From Synechococcus sp. CBW1107 (lineage in GTDB: Bacteria; Cyanobacteriota; Cyanobacteriia; PCC-6307; Cyanobiaceae): a stretch of DNA of 64,000 nt. The translations under genes were made by a program, and so were the position numbers. This document shows, piece after piece, positions 18,008-27,499 of this stretch. The notes beneath the pieces were generated by a model that made no database searches, had not been told where the DNA came from, and saw only the letters and a program-made list of their open reading frames with translations. Position 1 is the stretch's first letter. Every line of letters begins with the position of its first letter. The stretch covers positions 1,612,001 through 1,676,000 of the forward strand of contig NZ_CP064908.1 in the NCBI RefSeq assembly GCF_015841355.1, given 5' to 3'.

Positions 18008-18760
18008 TTACTGTTCGGGCGGCCCCAGGTAGACCTCGATAACCCTTGGATCGGCTTTGACCTGGTCCAGCGGACCCTCAGTGAGCACCTGCCCCTGGTG
18101 CAGAACGGTGACGTCGAAATCGAGATCCCGGATGAATTCCATGTCGTGCTCGATCACCACCACGGTGTGGTCGCCGGCCAGGGACTTGATCAGTTCGGCC
18201 GTTCGCAGGGTTTCCTCATCGGTCAGACCGGCAACCGGTTCATCCAGGAGCAGCACTTCCGGGGCCTGGGCCACCAGGCAAGCGATGGCCAGCCACTGCT
18301 TCTGGCCATGGGAGAGGGAGCCAGCCTTCACGGTGGCGAAGGGTGCCAGGCCCACATAGTTCATGATGCGATGAACCTCGTCCTTGGCCGCCTGGGGAAG
18401 GCCCGACCCCAGCAGGCTGAAGGCGTTTTTCAACGGGGAGGCGGCCAGCTCGAGATTGCGAAGCACGCTGAGGTTCTCGAAGACCCTCGGGGTCTGGAAC
18501 TTGCGGCCGATCCCCTGACGAGAGATCTTCTGCTCCGAAACACCGAGAAGCGATTGTCCCTTGAAGGTCACCGAGCCCTTGGTGGGTCGAACCTTGCCGG
18601 TGATCACATCCAGAAATGTTGTCTTGCCGGCACCGTTGGGCCCGATGATCGACTTCAACTCACCCTTATATAACTTCAGGCTGAGATCGGTGAGGGCATA
18701 GAAGCCATCGAAACTCACGCTGACGTCATTGAGCTCAAGTAGAGGTTCTGACATGGACAT
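18008..18760 (-). CDS. urtD: Urea ABC transporter ATP-binding protein UrtD
   Basis: 250 residues of the LivG branch: Walker A GPNGAGKTT, signature LSHGQKQWLAIA (a variant SHGQ form typical of UrtD) and Walker B VLLLDEPVAGLTDEE. It ends in YLGPPEQ, as its homologues do. Pairs with UrtE in the importer. Confidence 0.95.
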   Translation of the reverse strand: MSMSEPLLELNDVSVSFDGFYALTDLSLKLYKGELKSIIGPNGAGKTTFLDVITGKVRPTKGSVTFKGQSLLGVSEQKISRQGIGRKFQTPRVFENLSVLRNLELAASPLKNAFSLLGSGLPQAAKDEVHRIMNYVGLAPFATVKAGSLSHGQKQWLAIACLVAQAPEVLLLDEPVAGLTDEETLRTAELIKSLAGDHTVVVIEHDMEFIRDLDFDVTVLHQGQVLTEGPLDQVKADPRVIEVYLGPPEQ

Positions 18761-18822
18761 CGGAAAGGAGCGTATTCGAGAAAGCAGTCACGAAGAAAAA
18801 CCTGGCAGTATTGTCGGACTGA

Positions 18823-19929
18823 CTAGTCCACGGGGAGAGCCTCCGCATCGATCCGGGGATAGGTTTTTGCCTTCTTGGCGATGCCGAAGGCGGCCAGCAG
18901 ACTCCTGAATCCGCCGTTGACAACCCAGCCATAAATGCCATCGGGCATGAGCACAACCACGAAGATGAACAGGGCACCCTGGACGAAGAGCCAGGCCTCT
19001 GGCAGGGCCTCGCTTACCAGGCTGCGCAGGTAGTTGACCACCGTGGCGCCGATGATGGGACCCACCAGAGTCCCCCGGCCGCCCACGGCCACCCAGATCA
19101 CCATCTCGATCGAGAAGGAGATCGACATGTACTGGGGCGAAACGATGCCGGACTGCACGGTGTAGAGCGCGCCGGAGATTCCGCACAGGGCTCCCGCCAC
19201 CAGGAAGACGATGGTCTTGAACGGGACCGGATTGAAACCGGCAAAACGAAATCTTGTCTCATCATCACGGATGGCGATCAGGGCATCACCGAAGCGCCCG
19301 CTGGTGAAGTACCGGCAGATCAGAAAAGCCAGGGGGAGCAGGATCACCGTGAGGCGGTAGAACCACACCTGCATGTCAGGGGAACCCACCAGTTGGCCGA
19401 ACAGCTGCGAGGTGCTGGTTTTGAGGCCGTTGGTGCCGTCGAAAAGCTTCTGCTGGCCGTTGAAGAAGTGGAAGAACACCATCAACGCGGCTTGGGTGAT
19501 GATGGAGAAATACACTCCTTTGATCCGGTTTCTAAAGATCAACCAACCCACCACACCAGCCACCACGGCTGGGATCACCCAGATGGCGATCAGCGTGAAT
19601 ACAGGTGACCAGAAGGGCTTCCAGAAAAAGGGCAGCTCAGCGACGCCGTAGTTCTCGAAAAATTTGGGGATGCCATTACCGCCAGCCAGGCTCTTGGTTT
19701 TGAGCATCAGGTACATGGCCACCGCGTAGCCACCCAACGAGAAGAAGATCCCCTGACCCAGGCTCAGCAGACCGGTGTATCCCCAGATCAGATCGATCGC
19801 CAGAGCGGTAATGGCGAGCGCGAAATAGCGACCGAAGAGGTTGAGCCGAAAATCGTCGAGCGCCGCCGGCAGGATGAACAGGGCAACCGCCAGCAGAATC
19901 CAGGGGACAAGTCTTTGGAAGAGTTTCAA
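18823..19929 (-). CDS. urtC: Urea ABC transporter permease UrtC
   Basis: 368 residues with about ten membrane segments of the LivM type. Landmarks are WGYTGLLSLGQGIFFSLGGYA, FRNRIKGVYFSIITQA and SIEMVIWVAVGGRGTLVGPIIGA. It forms the membrane channel with UrtB and lies 60 bases after urtB. Confidence 0.95.
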   Translation of the reverse strand: MKLFQRLVPWILLAVALFILPAALDDFRLNLFGRYFALAITALAIDLIWGYTGLLSLGQGIFFSLGGYAVAMYLMLKTKSLAGGNGIPKFFENYGVAELPFFWKPFWSPVFTLIAIWVIPAVVAGVVGWLIFRNRIKGVYFSIITQAALMVFFHFFNGQQKLFDGTNGLKTSTSQLFGQLVGSPDMQVWFYRLTVILLPLAFLICRYFTSGRFGDALIAIRDDETRFRFAGFNPVPFKTIVFLVAGALCGISGALYTVQSGIVSPQYMSISFSIEMVIWVAVGGRGTLVGPIIGATVVNYLRSLVSEALPEAWLFVQGALFIFVVVLMPDGIYGWVVNGGFRSLLAAFGIAKKAKTYPRIDAEALPVD

Positions 19930-19989
19930 GGTAGAGGCCTCCTCGTGGGGAGATGGAACGGGAATCTGCAGCGGGTGGGGATGATCGGG

Positions 19990-21147
19990 TCAGGCATCGA
20001 CCGAGCGACCCTTCTGAGGGAACATGCCGTTGGGACGGAACTGGAGGAAGACGATGATGAAGATGAAGACGAGGACCAGCGACATGCTCGTGGTCGCGAA
20101 GAATTCAGTGACCCCTCGGGCGGCCGCCGGCATATCCGGGAAGATGGTGAGCAAGGTGCCGGAGCCGATCACCGATTGAATGATCCCGAGCAGAATCGCC
20201 GCGATCACGGTGCCGAGCAGGTTGCCCACCCCGCCCAGCACGATCACCATGAAGCAGGACACGATATACGCGGCTCCAAGGTTGGGGCCCACCGATCCCA
20301 GCAGAGTGATGGCGCACCCAGCCACACCGGCCAGTCCGGATCCGATACCGAAGGTGATGCTGTCCACGCGATCGGTTGGAATACCGAGACAGTTGCTCAT
20401 CTGACGGTTCTGGGTGACTGCGCGGATCCGCAGACCCCAGACGCTTTTATTCAGGAACCAGTAGGTGGCCAGAAGCAAAAGGGCCGACAGCAGGATGATG
20501 AAGATCCTCAGACCGGGCAGTTCGATGGTGCCGATCATCCCCCAGCTACCCTGCAGCCATTTCGGTGCCGTCACATCGATGTTGCGGGGACCGAACCAAG
20601 GCTTGGAGAGTGGCCGGAACTGATCGAAGAGATTCACGGCAATCAGACCGATGAGGATGGAGAGAGCCCAGCCCAGTCCATTGAGATAGGTGAAGAAAGG
20701 CTTCTGTGAGAACTTCGCGCGCAGTAACTTAGAAAGTAAGACCCCGGAAGCTACACCCACAATGATGCCAAGCATCATGGCCGTTGAGACACTTCGAATC
20801 AGCTGGATGAGAATCAGGCTGACTCCCCAAGTGGCGAGCAGTGTTTCCAGGGGTCTGCCGTAAAGCTGTCGGATCAGCGTTCTCTCCAGCAGCACTCCAA
20901 TCAATCCCGTGACGATGAAGGCAAGCACCAGAGAGACCGGGAAATACAGCTCGAAGATCACACCACCCATGGGTTTGAACGCCGACTGCACCACGTAGGT
21001 GACATAGGCGCCCAGCATCATGAGCTCACCATGGGCGAGGTTGATGACCCCCATCAAGCCAAAAACGATGGCCAGACCGGTAGCTGCAAGCAGCAGAACC
21101 GATCCGATGCTGAGGCCATCGAGGATCTGAGAAAAGAAAAGTTCCAA
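19990..21147 (-). CDS. urtB: Urea ABC transporter permease UrtB
   Basis: 385 residues, a LivH-type permease (GVINLAHGELMMLGAYV, AVTQNRQMSNCLGIPTDRVD, VLGGVGNLLGTVIAAILLG). A 146-base gap with two strong hairpins separates it from urtA, which suggests the binding-protein message is made or kept in excess over the permease message. Confidence 0.95.
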   Translation of the reverse strand: MELFFSQILDGLSIGSVLLLAATGLAIVFGLMGVINLAHGELMMLGAYVTYVVQSAFKPMGGVIFELYFPVSLVLAFIVTGLIGVLLERTLIRQLYGRPLETLLATWGVSLILIQLIRSVSTAMMLGIIVGVASGVLLSKLLRAKFSQKPFFTYLNGLGWALSILIGLIAVNLFDQFRPLSKPWFGPRNIDVTAPKWLQGSWGMIGTIELPGLRIFIILLSALLLLATYWFLNKSVWGLRIRAVTQNRQMSNCLGIPTDRVDSITFGIGSGLAGVAGCAITLLGSVGPNLGAAYIVSCFMVIVLGGVGNLLGTVIAAILLGIIQSVIGSGTLLTIFPDMPAAARGVTEFFATTSMSLVLVFIFIIVFLQFRPNGMFPQKGRSVDA

Positions 21148-21168
21148 CGGAATGAATGTTGAAAGTTA

Positions 21169-21198
21169 GGTCCAGCATCGCGTCAGCGATGCTGGACC
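21169..21198 (-). terminator. Strong hairpin upstream of urtB
   Basis: A perfect 13-base-pair stem, GGTCCAGCATCGC (21169-21181) with its complement (21186-21198), and a four-base loop. On the transcribed strand TAACTTTC follows, a weak T-run. It probably acts as an attenuator or as a 3' stabiliser of the urtA message. Confidence 0.6.
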
Positions 21199-21239
21199 AG
21201 GTCGAACGGGGTGGTGGTGTATCGATCTGGATGGCGGGC

Positions 21240-21261
21240 GGTGGTTCCTGGAGGAACCACC
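21240..21261 (-). terminator. Hairpin just after urtA
   Basis: A nine-base-pair perfect stem, GGTGGTTCC (21240-21248) with GGAACCACC (21253-21261), and a four-base loop, about 33 bases after the urtA stop. The sequence after it on the transcribed strand is GC-rich, so mRNA stabilisation is as likely as termination. Confidence 0.5.
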
Positions 21262-21293
21262 GATTCTTCATCGCCTCCCGGGGATGGCCCTGA

Positions 21294-22595
21294 TCACATC
21301 TTGAACTTGCCTGCATCAGGACGATCCTGAGTCCAGTCGCAGGTGAAACCCTTGGTTTCGGGCACGAACTGGTTCCAGGGGATGGGCGGAATGGCCGTCT
21401 TGCTGTCCTCGAGGATCTTGAACTGACCGTTGGCTTCGGCTTCACCGATCAGCACCCGCTCGGAGGTGTGGTGATTGGGGAACATTTCGATCTCGCCCTG
21501 GGGCGCATCGAATTTGATGCCGATCATGGTCTTGCGGACCTTGTCGAGATCTTCGAAGGTACCGGCCTTCTCAACAGCGTTCTTCCAGAGGTACACCATG
21601 TTGTAGGCCGATTCAGCTGGGTCACCGGTGACCCGATCGGCGCCATACATCGCCTGGAAGTCGGAGGTGAACTTCTTCGAGGCCGGGGTGTCCAGGCTCA
21701 TGAAGAAGTTCCAGGTGGCATAGGTGCCAGTGGTGTACTCAGGGCCGATCTGACGGATCTCCTCCTCAGCAATCGAGAAGGACATGATCGGGTATTTTGC
21801 CGGGTCAATGCCGGCGGCCTTGAATTGCTTGAAGAGGGCAACGTTGGAGTCGCCGTTCAAGGTGTTGATGATGATGCCGCCATCCGGGAACGCCTTCTTG
21901 ATCTTGGCGATGATCGGGGCTACCTCGGTGTTGCCGAGAGGGATGTAGTCTTCGCCAACGGTTTCACCGCCAAGAGCCTTCATCTGCTCCTTGATGATGG
22001 TGTTGGCGGTCCGAGGATAGACGTAGTCTGAGCCAACCAGGTAGACCTTTTTGCCCAGCTTATCGCCGTAGGTCTTCATCAGCCAGTCAACGGCTGGTTC
22101 AGCCTGCTGGTTGGGAACGGCGCCCGTGTAGAAGATGTTCCTGGAGCACTCCTGCCCTTCATATTGAATCGGGTAGAAGAGCATATGGTTCTTGGCCTCA
22201 TACACCGGCAGCATGGCTTTGCGGCTGGCGGAGGTCCAGCCTCCGAACACTACGGCCACCTTGTCGGAGTCGATCAGCTTCTGCGATTTCTCGGCGAAGG
22301 TGGGCCAATCGGAGGCACCATCTTCGGCAACAGCGACGATTTTGTACGATTTGCCGTCAACCTTGACGCCGCCGGCGTCGTTGATCTCCTTGATCGCCAT
22401 CTCTTCGACCTCTTTCAGGGTCGTTTCCGAGATGGCCATGGTGCCACTCAGGGAGTGGAGGATGCCAACTTTGACCTCGCCGTCGAAGTTGCCAGCGGAG
22501 TCTCCACCGCCACCGCCACCGCAGGACACCAGAGTGATGCTGACGGCGGAAGCAGCAAGTCCAGCAAACAGCCGCCGAGAGAGATTCTGAACCAT
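21294..22595 (-). CDS. urtA: Urea ABC transporter substrate-binding protein UrtA
   Basis: 433 residues. A signal peptide ends in lipobox LVSC, followed by a Gly/Ser stretch. The body is of the LivK/amide-binding family (VGILHSLSGTMAISETTLKEVE, VFGGWTSASRKAMLPVYE, YPIQYEGQECSRNIFYTG). It binds urea outside the cytoplasmic membrane. First gene of the operon, downstream of an NtcA-like promoter. Confidence 0.95.
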   Translation of the reverse strand: MVQNLSRRLFAGLAASAVSITLVSCGGGGGGDSAGNFDGEVKVGILHSLSGTMAISETTLKEVEEMAIKEINDAGGVKVDGKSYKIVAVAEDGASDWPTFAEKSQKLIDSDKVAVVFGGWTSASRKAMLPVYEAKNHMLFYPIQYEGQECSRNIFYTGAVPNQQAEPAVDWLMKTYGDKLGKKVYLVGSDYVYPRTANTIIKEQMKALGGETVGEDYIPLGNTEVAPIIAKIKKAFPDGGIIINTLNGDSNVALFKQFKAAGIDPAKYPIMSFSIAEEEIRQIGPEYTTGTYATWNFFMSLDTPASKKFTSDFQAMYGADRVTGDPAESAYNMVYLWKNAVEKAGTFEDLDKVRKTMIGIKFDAPQGEIEMFPNHHTSERVLIGEAEANGQFKILEDSKTAIPPIPWNQFVPETKGFTCDWTQDRPDAGKFKM

Positions 22596-22644
22596 TGGTG
22601 CTTTGTCAAGGTGAGGGTATGCCGCGATGCTGACGGCAGCTCGG

Positions 22645-22686
22645 AACTTACGGAGATCGCCCAGGGCGCTATGTATCCGATCGCAC
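22645..22686 (-). promoter_or_regulatory. NtcA-activated type promoter of urtA
   Basis: Read on the minus strand, GTG-N8-TAC (22686 down to 22673) fits the NtcA signature GT-N10-AC with five of six consensus half-site bases. It is followed by exactly 22 bases and then TAAGTT (22650-22645), a match to the TAnnnT -10 box. Both spacings agree with the canonical NtcA-dependent arrangement. Transcription would start near 22638, giving a leader of about 43 bases before urtA. The match is by eye only. Confidence 0.62.
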
Positions 22687-22743
22687 GAAACCTCTGTGCT
22701 GGCTCAGGGTGTGTGGATTTGCTGGTGAAGCCAGGTCCCTGAC

Positions 22744-23352
22744 TCAGGCCCTTGGGCTGGGTAACTGTTCACGCAGAAAGGATTCGACACGCTCCAGGCC
22801 TTCTCCGCTGCGAAGGTTGGTGAAGCACCAGGGGCGGCCCGGTCGCATCAGTTCAGTGTCTCGTTGCATCACGCTCAGATCGGCGCCCACCATCGCTGCC
22901 AGATCGATCTTGTTGATCACCAGCAGGTCGGAGCGGGTGATGCCCGGCCCCCCCTTCCTGGGGATCTTGTCCCCGGCGGCCACGTCGATCACATAGATGC
23001 ACAGATCCACCAGCTCCGGACTGAAGCTGGCCGCGAGATTGTCACCGCCGCTCTCCACCAGCACCAGATCGAGATCAGGGAACTGGTTCTCCAGTTCCTC
23101 CACCGCGGCGCGGTTGATCGAGCAGTCTTCCCGGATGGCGGTGTGGGGGCAACCTCCCGTTTCCACCCCGCGGATGCGCTCGGGCTCCAGAGCGCCGGCG
23201 CGGGTCAGGAACTGGGCGTCTTCCTGGGTGTAGATGTCATTGGTCACTACCGCCAGCTCCAGCTCCTGGCGCAGCCGCCGGCAGAGGGCTTCAACGAGGG
23301 CCGTTTTGCCGGAGCCCACGGGTCCCGCCACTCCAACGCGCAGTTTGCTCAT
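22744..23352 (-). CDS. ureG: Urease accessory GTPase UreG
   Basis: 202 residues. P-loop [17 protein letters not shown], then [15 protein letters not shown], the metal-binding motif [15 protein letters not shown], and VINKIDLA. It delivers nickel to urease with UreD, UreE and UreF, driven by GTP. It follows ureF by 21 bases. Confidence 0.96.
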   Translation of the reverse strand: MSKLRVGVAGPVGSGKTALVEALCRRLRQELELAVVTNDIYTQEDAQFLTRAGALEPERIRGVETGGCPHTAIREDCSINRAAVEELENQFPDLDLVLVESGGDNLAASFSPELVDLCIYVIDVAAGDKIPRKGGPGITRSDLLVINKIDLAAMVGADLSVMQRDTELMRPGRPWCFTNLRSGEGLERVESFLREQLPSPRA

Positions 23353-23373
23353 GCTGGTGGGCCGCCTTGAGGG

Positions 23374-24075
23374 TCAACTGCGAAACAGCCTGGAGTAAAG
23401 CTCGGCGTGGTGGAGCTGGCAGAGGCCAGAGCCGATGCCGCCGGTCCATTGCTCGCGGGGATCGGCGAGCGCCAGCTCGCGGCCCCGCTCCACCAGTAAC
23501 GGTGCCAGGGCCAGCTGCAGCCGTTGTCCCTGGGTGGGCCCAAGGGGCACCAGGCGCACGGCGGCACTGATCTGGTTGGCGCACCAGCCATAGAGGTAGG
23601 CCTCCACCAGATCAGGCAGTGGGAGCTCCAGGCAAAGCCCCGCCCAGGCCCAGGCCGCCGGCCAGGCCAGCTCGACGGCAGGCTGCAGCGGCCAGCCCAG
23701 CTGCGCCAGCAGCTGCAGCAAGGAGCGTCCCATCTGACGTTGCTGGGACCGCAGTTCAGGCGCTTCGCGCTGGACCAGCAGCCAGCTGTCGAGATCCATC
23801 AACGTTGCCCGGGCACGCTGAGCCCCCTCGCTCTCGGCTCCCGCTGCAGCCATGAGCTGGTGCTGGCGCAGGGCCTCCTGCAGAGGGCCCAGGGCCGCCG
23901 CCTCGATGCCGATGCTGCCGCGCCGGAGCTCGGCTTCGAGCCAGTCCTGCAGAGCCCTCGCCGTGGTGATGGTTCCCCTCTGCACCAACACCTCCAGCCC
24001 CTCCGAGTAGCTGAACGCCCCCACAGGCAGGGCGGGGCTCACCAGTTGCAGCAGATGCAGCCCGGCGACACTCAT
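23374..24075 (-). CDS. ureF: Urease accessory protein UreF
   Basis: 233 residues, mostly helical (LLQLVSPALPVGAFSYSEGLE at the N-terminus, LPLGPTQGQRLQLAL near the C-terminus). It acts with UreD and UreG in the nickel-insertion complex. It overlaps the ureE stop by four bases, so the two are translationally coupled. Confidence 0.93.
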   Translation of the reverse strand: MSVAGLHLLQLVSPALPVGAFSYSEGLEVLVQRGTITTARALQDWLEAELRRGSIGIEAAALGPLQEALRQHQLMAAAGAESEGAQRARATLMDLDSWLLVQREAPELRSQQRQMGRSLLQLLAQLGWPLQPAVELAWPAAWAWAGLCLELPLPDLVEAYLYGWCANQISAAVRLVPLGPTQGQRLQLALAPLLVERGRELALADPREQWTGGIGSGLCQLHHAELYSRLFRS

Positions 24076-24632
24076 CGCGGCTGGTCGCTGTCGTGGTTGT
24101 GGTCGCCACTGTGGGCGTGGGAGTGGTTGTGGGATTCACTGGCTGTGGCATAGGCACCAGGTTCCGGCAGAAATGGCGCCAGTCGGTGCTCGATCAACAG
24201 GCCCCGTTGCCGCATCAGCTCCTCCAGTACCCCGTCCTCCAGCAGTCTCAGTTCCCCTGAGCGCACTTCCAGCGACACATGGCGGTTGCCCAGGTGGTAG
24301 GCGGCCTGCAGCAACGTCAGGGGATCCGGGCTGCGCACCACCAGCACAGGCTCAGGCGCCGGCACCACCACCACCACCAGGCTGCGATCGGCCGGCATCA
24401 GCCGCTCGCCCGGCTCCAGGGCCGGTCCCCGCGGGAGATGCAGCAGCAGTTCACGGCCGCAGGAGGTGCGTCTCCGCCCGCGCAGGCTGGTGCGCTCCTG
24501 GGCGCTCATGGGCAGATGCAGCACGGGCACATCCCCGTCCGGCTCCTGCTCCTGGCCGGAGGGCTGATAGCGCAACTCCAGCTGCAGCGGTGGTGAGACG
24601 GGTGGTGAGCTCGAGCTCGGGGGCGTGGACAC
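24072..24632 (-). CDS. ureE: Urease accessory nickel chaperone UreE
   Basis: 186 residues from a GTG start. Landmarks are SLRGRRRTSCGRELLLHLPRG, PLTLLQAAYHLGNRHVSLEV, and a C-terminal His-rich tail (SHNHSHAHSGDHNHD) suited to nickel binding. The Pro/Ser-rich first 16 residues may be an extended N-terminus. It is divergent from ureD. Confidence 0.92.
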   Translation of the reverse strand: MSTPPSSSSPPVSPPLQLELRYQPSGQEQEPDGDVPVLHLPMSAQERTSLRGRRRTSCGRELLLHLPRGPALEPGERLMPADRSLVVVVVPAPEPVLVVRSPDPLTLLQAAYHLGNRHVSLEVRSGELRLLEDGVLEELMRQRGLLIEHRLAPFLPEPGAYATASESHNHSHAHSGDHNHDSDQPR

Positions 24633-24688
24633 AGGGCCATCACCCTCACAACAAGGCGCCAGCCTCCTCAGACCGTGGAGCAGCCCCT

Positions 24689-24732
24689 GTGGCGATGGCT
24701 ACCAAAACCGCCCTTGCGGCCTGGGTCAGGAT
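24689..24732 (+). promoter_or_regulatory. Possible NtcA site upstream of ureD
   Basis: GTG-N8-TAC at 24689-24702 has the GT-N10-AC signature. The best -10-like hexamer is CAGGAT (24727-24732) after 24 bases, which is weak. It sits between the divergent ureE and ureD genes. Confidence 0.28.
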
Positions 24733-24771
24733 TCTCCGGATGGTGCCGACTGTCCTGGAGCGCAACTGTCC

Positions 24772-25698
24772 ATGCTGAGCGCCCCCCCGAAGCCCTGGTG
24801 TGCGGAGGCCCGCCTTCACTTCCATCGAACGGCAGAGCGTGGCACCCAGTACCAGGGCGGCGCCACGGCCCCCCTCAAGATCCAGAGGGCCTTCGCCCGC
24901 GCCGATGGCCGCTGTGAACTGCCGCTGCTCCACACCGGCGGTGGTCTCGTGGGAGGGGATGAGCTGAGCATCGAGGTCGGGCTCGGGCCCTTCAGCCGTG
25001 CCCTGCTCACCAGCGTCGCCGCCCAGAAGGTGTACGGATCGGTGGGCCGCTCCCGCCTGGCCCCCCGCGGCAGCTGGAGCCGCCAGCGGCTGAGCGTCGA
25101 GCTGACGGAGGGGGCCGACCTGGAATGGCTGCCCCAGGAGGTGGTGGTGTTCGCAGGAGGCTTGATCGAGCAGAGCTGCCGGGTGGAGCTGGCCGAGGGA
25201 GCCAGCTGGCTCGGGGCCGACGTGGTGCGCCTGGGACGCAGCGCCGACTCCGAAACCCTGGGGGACGGCTGCTGGCGCTCCCGCCTCGAGATTCGCCGAC
25301 AGGGGCGCTGGAGTGTTGTCGATCAACTGGAGCTCACGGGAGAGACCTTGCGCTCCCCCCACGGGCTGGGGGGGATGCCCGTGTTCGGCAGCCTGGTGTG
25401 GGCGGCGCCGGCGCCGGTGCCGGACGCGCTGCTGGACCTCTGCCGAGCCGATCGGACCGGGCTGGAGGGGGAGATGGCCTGCGGCCGGCTCGATCAGGGG
25501 CTGGTGGCTCGTTACCGGGGCGGCTCCACCCAGGCGGCCCGCTGGTGGTTCACCCGCATCTGGGCCCGGATCCGCGCCGAGCGTGGCCTGGCGCCGCCGG
25601 TTCTCCCGAGGGTGTGGCCGTTCCAGGAGGATCCCTGGCTGGAACCCTCGGACAGGATCCCCAGTCTTCGCGAGGCCCACACGGCGGACTCCAGCTGA
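24772..25698 (+). CDS. ureD: Urease accessory protein UreD
   Basis: 308 residues from the ATG at 24772. Family signatures are LHTGGGLVGGDELSIEV, RALLTSVAAQKVYGS and EWLPQEVVVFAGG. Scaffold for the UreF/UreG nickel-insertion complex. A longer in-frame start at 24625 would overlap ureE and is rejected. The urease structural genes do not follow directly: an opposite-strand transporter lies between. Confidence 0.94.
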   Translation: MLSAPPKPWCAEARLHFHRTAERGTQYQGGATAPLKIQRAFARADGRCELPLLHTGGGLVGGDELSIEVGLGPFSRALLTSVAAQKVYGSVGRSRLAPRGSWSRQRLSVELTEGADLEWLPQEVVVFAGGLIEQSCRVELAEGASWLGADVVRLGRSADSETLGDGCWRSRLEIRRQGRWSVVDQLELTGETLRSPHGLGGMPVFGSLVWAAPAPVPDALLDLCRADRTGLEGEMACGRLDQGLVARYRGGSTQAARWWFTRIWARIRAERGLAPPVLPRVWPFQEDPWLEPSDRIPSLREAHTADSS

Positions 25699-25707
25699 TC
25701 TCAGGGC

Positions 25708-27072
25708 TCATCGGGGCCGGCAGGACGGCTGGGGCCAGCGCCGCATCACCACAAGTCCCAGCACCACGAGGACAGCCGGGATCAGGCCGATGCAGAGGCG
25801 GATCATCACCAGGGCCGGACGGGGCTGGCCACCGACCAGCCCAGCCACGTAGCCGCTCCAGCTGAGCAGGTTTCCCAGCAGGAAGACCGACACGGCGCTG
25901 CCCAGCTTCTGGGTCATCACCATCCAGGCGGTGAACAGTCCGGCCGGCCGCTCCGGATCGGCGTCGATCGCGTCGGGCAGCAACGACCAGGGCAGCAGGT
26001 AGGCGGTGGCGGCCCCCAGGCCCAGCAGAATCACCACCCCCACCAGCAGTGAGAACTTGAGGCCGTTGCCCCCGGGGGCCAGCGGGGCCGCGGCGGCATC
26101 CAGCGGCACCAGCACCATGGCCAGGCCGCCCATCGCGATCCAGAGGCCACAGCCCCAGCGCAGGGCGACCAGCCGTCCCTGCCGGGCCGCCAGCCGGCTC
26201 CACAGCTCCAGGCCGGCCATGGCGCTGAGCTGGAAGGGGATCAGCATCCAGGTGCTCCAGGCCTGGGGCAGATGCATCACCTCGGTGAGATAGAGCAACG
26301 ACACGGGCTGCATCAGTTGCAGCGCTCCCCAGAGCAGGAGGTACAACCCCACCACCCGCAGGAAGCGGCCATTGCGCCGGATCCGCCCCAGCTGGGCGGT
26401 GATGGGCTCGGGCGACCCCGAGGGCCGGCGGCACACCCGTGCGGCCGGCGCCAACCCCCAGGCGGACAGCAGGGTGCCGACGACCACCACCGCTCCGGCG
26501 GCCACTCCCATCGCCAGGTAGCCCGGGGCGCCATAGCCCACCAGCAGGGCCCCGAGCATCAAGCCCAGCAGGCTGCTGAGAATCGAGCCGGTGAAGCGGG
26601 CCGCGTTGAGGCGGGTGCGCAGCCGGGTGTCCTCGCTGAGCTCGGTGGCCAGGGCGCAGAAGGGCAGGTTCACGCCCGTGTAGGCAGCCATGAACACCAC
26701 GGAGATCAGCACGAACCAGCCGAAGCGCAGCAGTTCACCGCCAGGGGGGAACCACCACATCAGCGCCATGCTCAGCCCGAGGGGCACCGCACTCCAGACC
26801 ATCCAGGGGAGGCGGGGGCCGAAGCGGCTGCGGGTGCGGTCGCTGAGCCAGCCCAGCAGCTGATCGTTGATGGCGTCCCAGAGCCGCCCCACCATCAGCA
26901 CCAGGCCCGCCAGCCAGGGGGGCAGCCCGGCGATCTGGGTGTAGAAGACGAACAGATAGAAGCCGATCAGGGCCGCCGCCAGCCCGGTGCCGGCGTCACC
27001 GAGGCCGTAGGCGAGCACCGTCCGGCGACGCAGGGTCACCGGCAGCTCCATCAGATCGATCGGCTCGGCCAT
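25708..27072 (-). CDS. MFS transporter, GPH (glycoside-pentoside-hexuronide) type
   Basis: 454 residues and about twelve membrane segments. [29 protein letters not shown] is the MelB-like signature of the GPH group, which carries sugars with cations. The reading frame is open far upstream (to 27852), but [11 protein letters not shown] at 27072 is the natural start. It lies opposite-strand between ureD and ureA and has no evident tie to urea metabolism. The substrate is unknown. Confidence 0.85.
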   Translation of the reverse strand: MAEPIDLMELPVTLRRRTVLAYGLGDAGTGLAAALIGFYLFVFYTQIAGLPPWLAGLVLMVGRLWDAINDQLLGWLSDRTRSRFGPRLPWMVWSAVPLGLSMALMWWFPPGGELLRFGWFVLISVVFMAAYTGVNLPFCALATELSEDTRLRTRLNAARFTGSILSSLLGLMLGALLVGYGAPGYLAMGVAAGAVVVVGTLLSAWGLAPAARVCRRPSGSPEPITAQLGRIRRNGRFLRVVGLYLLLWGALQLMQPVSLLYLTEVMHLPQAWSTWMLIPFQLSAMAGLELWSRLAARQGRLVALRWGCGLWIAMGGLAMVLVPLDAAAAPLAPGGNGLKFSLLVGVVILLGLGAATAYLLPWSLLPDAIDADPERPAGLFTAWMVMTQKLGSAVSVFLLGNLLSWSGYVAGLVGGQPRPALVMIRLCIGLIPAVLVVLGLVVMRRWPQPSCRPR

Positions 27073-27196
27073 GGCGGTGGGGCTGCGGACACTCCGGGCA
27101 TGCTGCTCTCCAGGCCCTGAGCCGGCGGTGAAAGTTCCTGCTGAACCTGGCGGCCTGCCGGACCACTGCCAGAGTGATGGCGGAACGCCCCCGCCC

Positions 27197-27499
27197 ATGT
27201 ATCTCACTCCCCAGGAGAAGGACAAGCTGCTGATCGTCACCGCAGCGCTTCTGGCGGAGCGTCGGCTGCAGCGGGGTCTGCGCCTCAACCATCCCGAGGC
27301 CGTGGCCTGGCTCAGCTTTCTCGTGCTGGAGGGGGCCCGCGACGGTCGCAGCGTGGCTGAACTGATGGCCGAGGGCACCACCTGGCTCAGCCGCGAGCAG
27401 GTGATGGAGGGGGTGCCGGAGCTGATCCCCGAGGTGCAGATGGAGGCCACATTCCCCGATGGCACCAAGCTCGTCACTCTGCATGAACCGATCCGATGA
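27197..27499 (+). CDS. ureA: Urease subunit gamma UreA
   Basis: 100 residues, the exact family size: [47 protein letters not shown] and [23 protein letters not shown]. Overlaps ureB by four bases. Confidence 0.97.
   Translation: MYLTPQEKDKLLIVTAALLAERRLQRGLRLNHPEAVAWLSFLVLEGARDGRSVAELMAEGTTWLSREQVMEGVPELIPEVQMEATFPDGTKLVTLHEPIR

Noticed and set aside
27073-27196. NtcA site before ureA
   Set aside because: The nearest candidate has nine bases, not ten, between GT and AC, and no -10 box follows.
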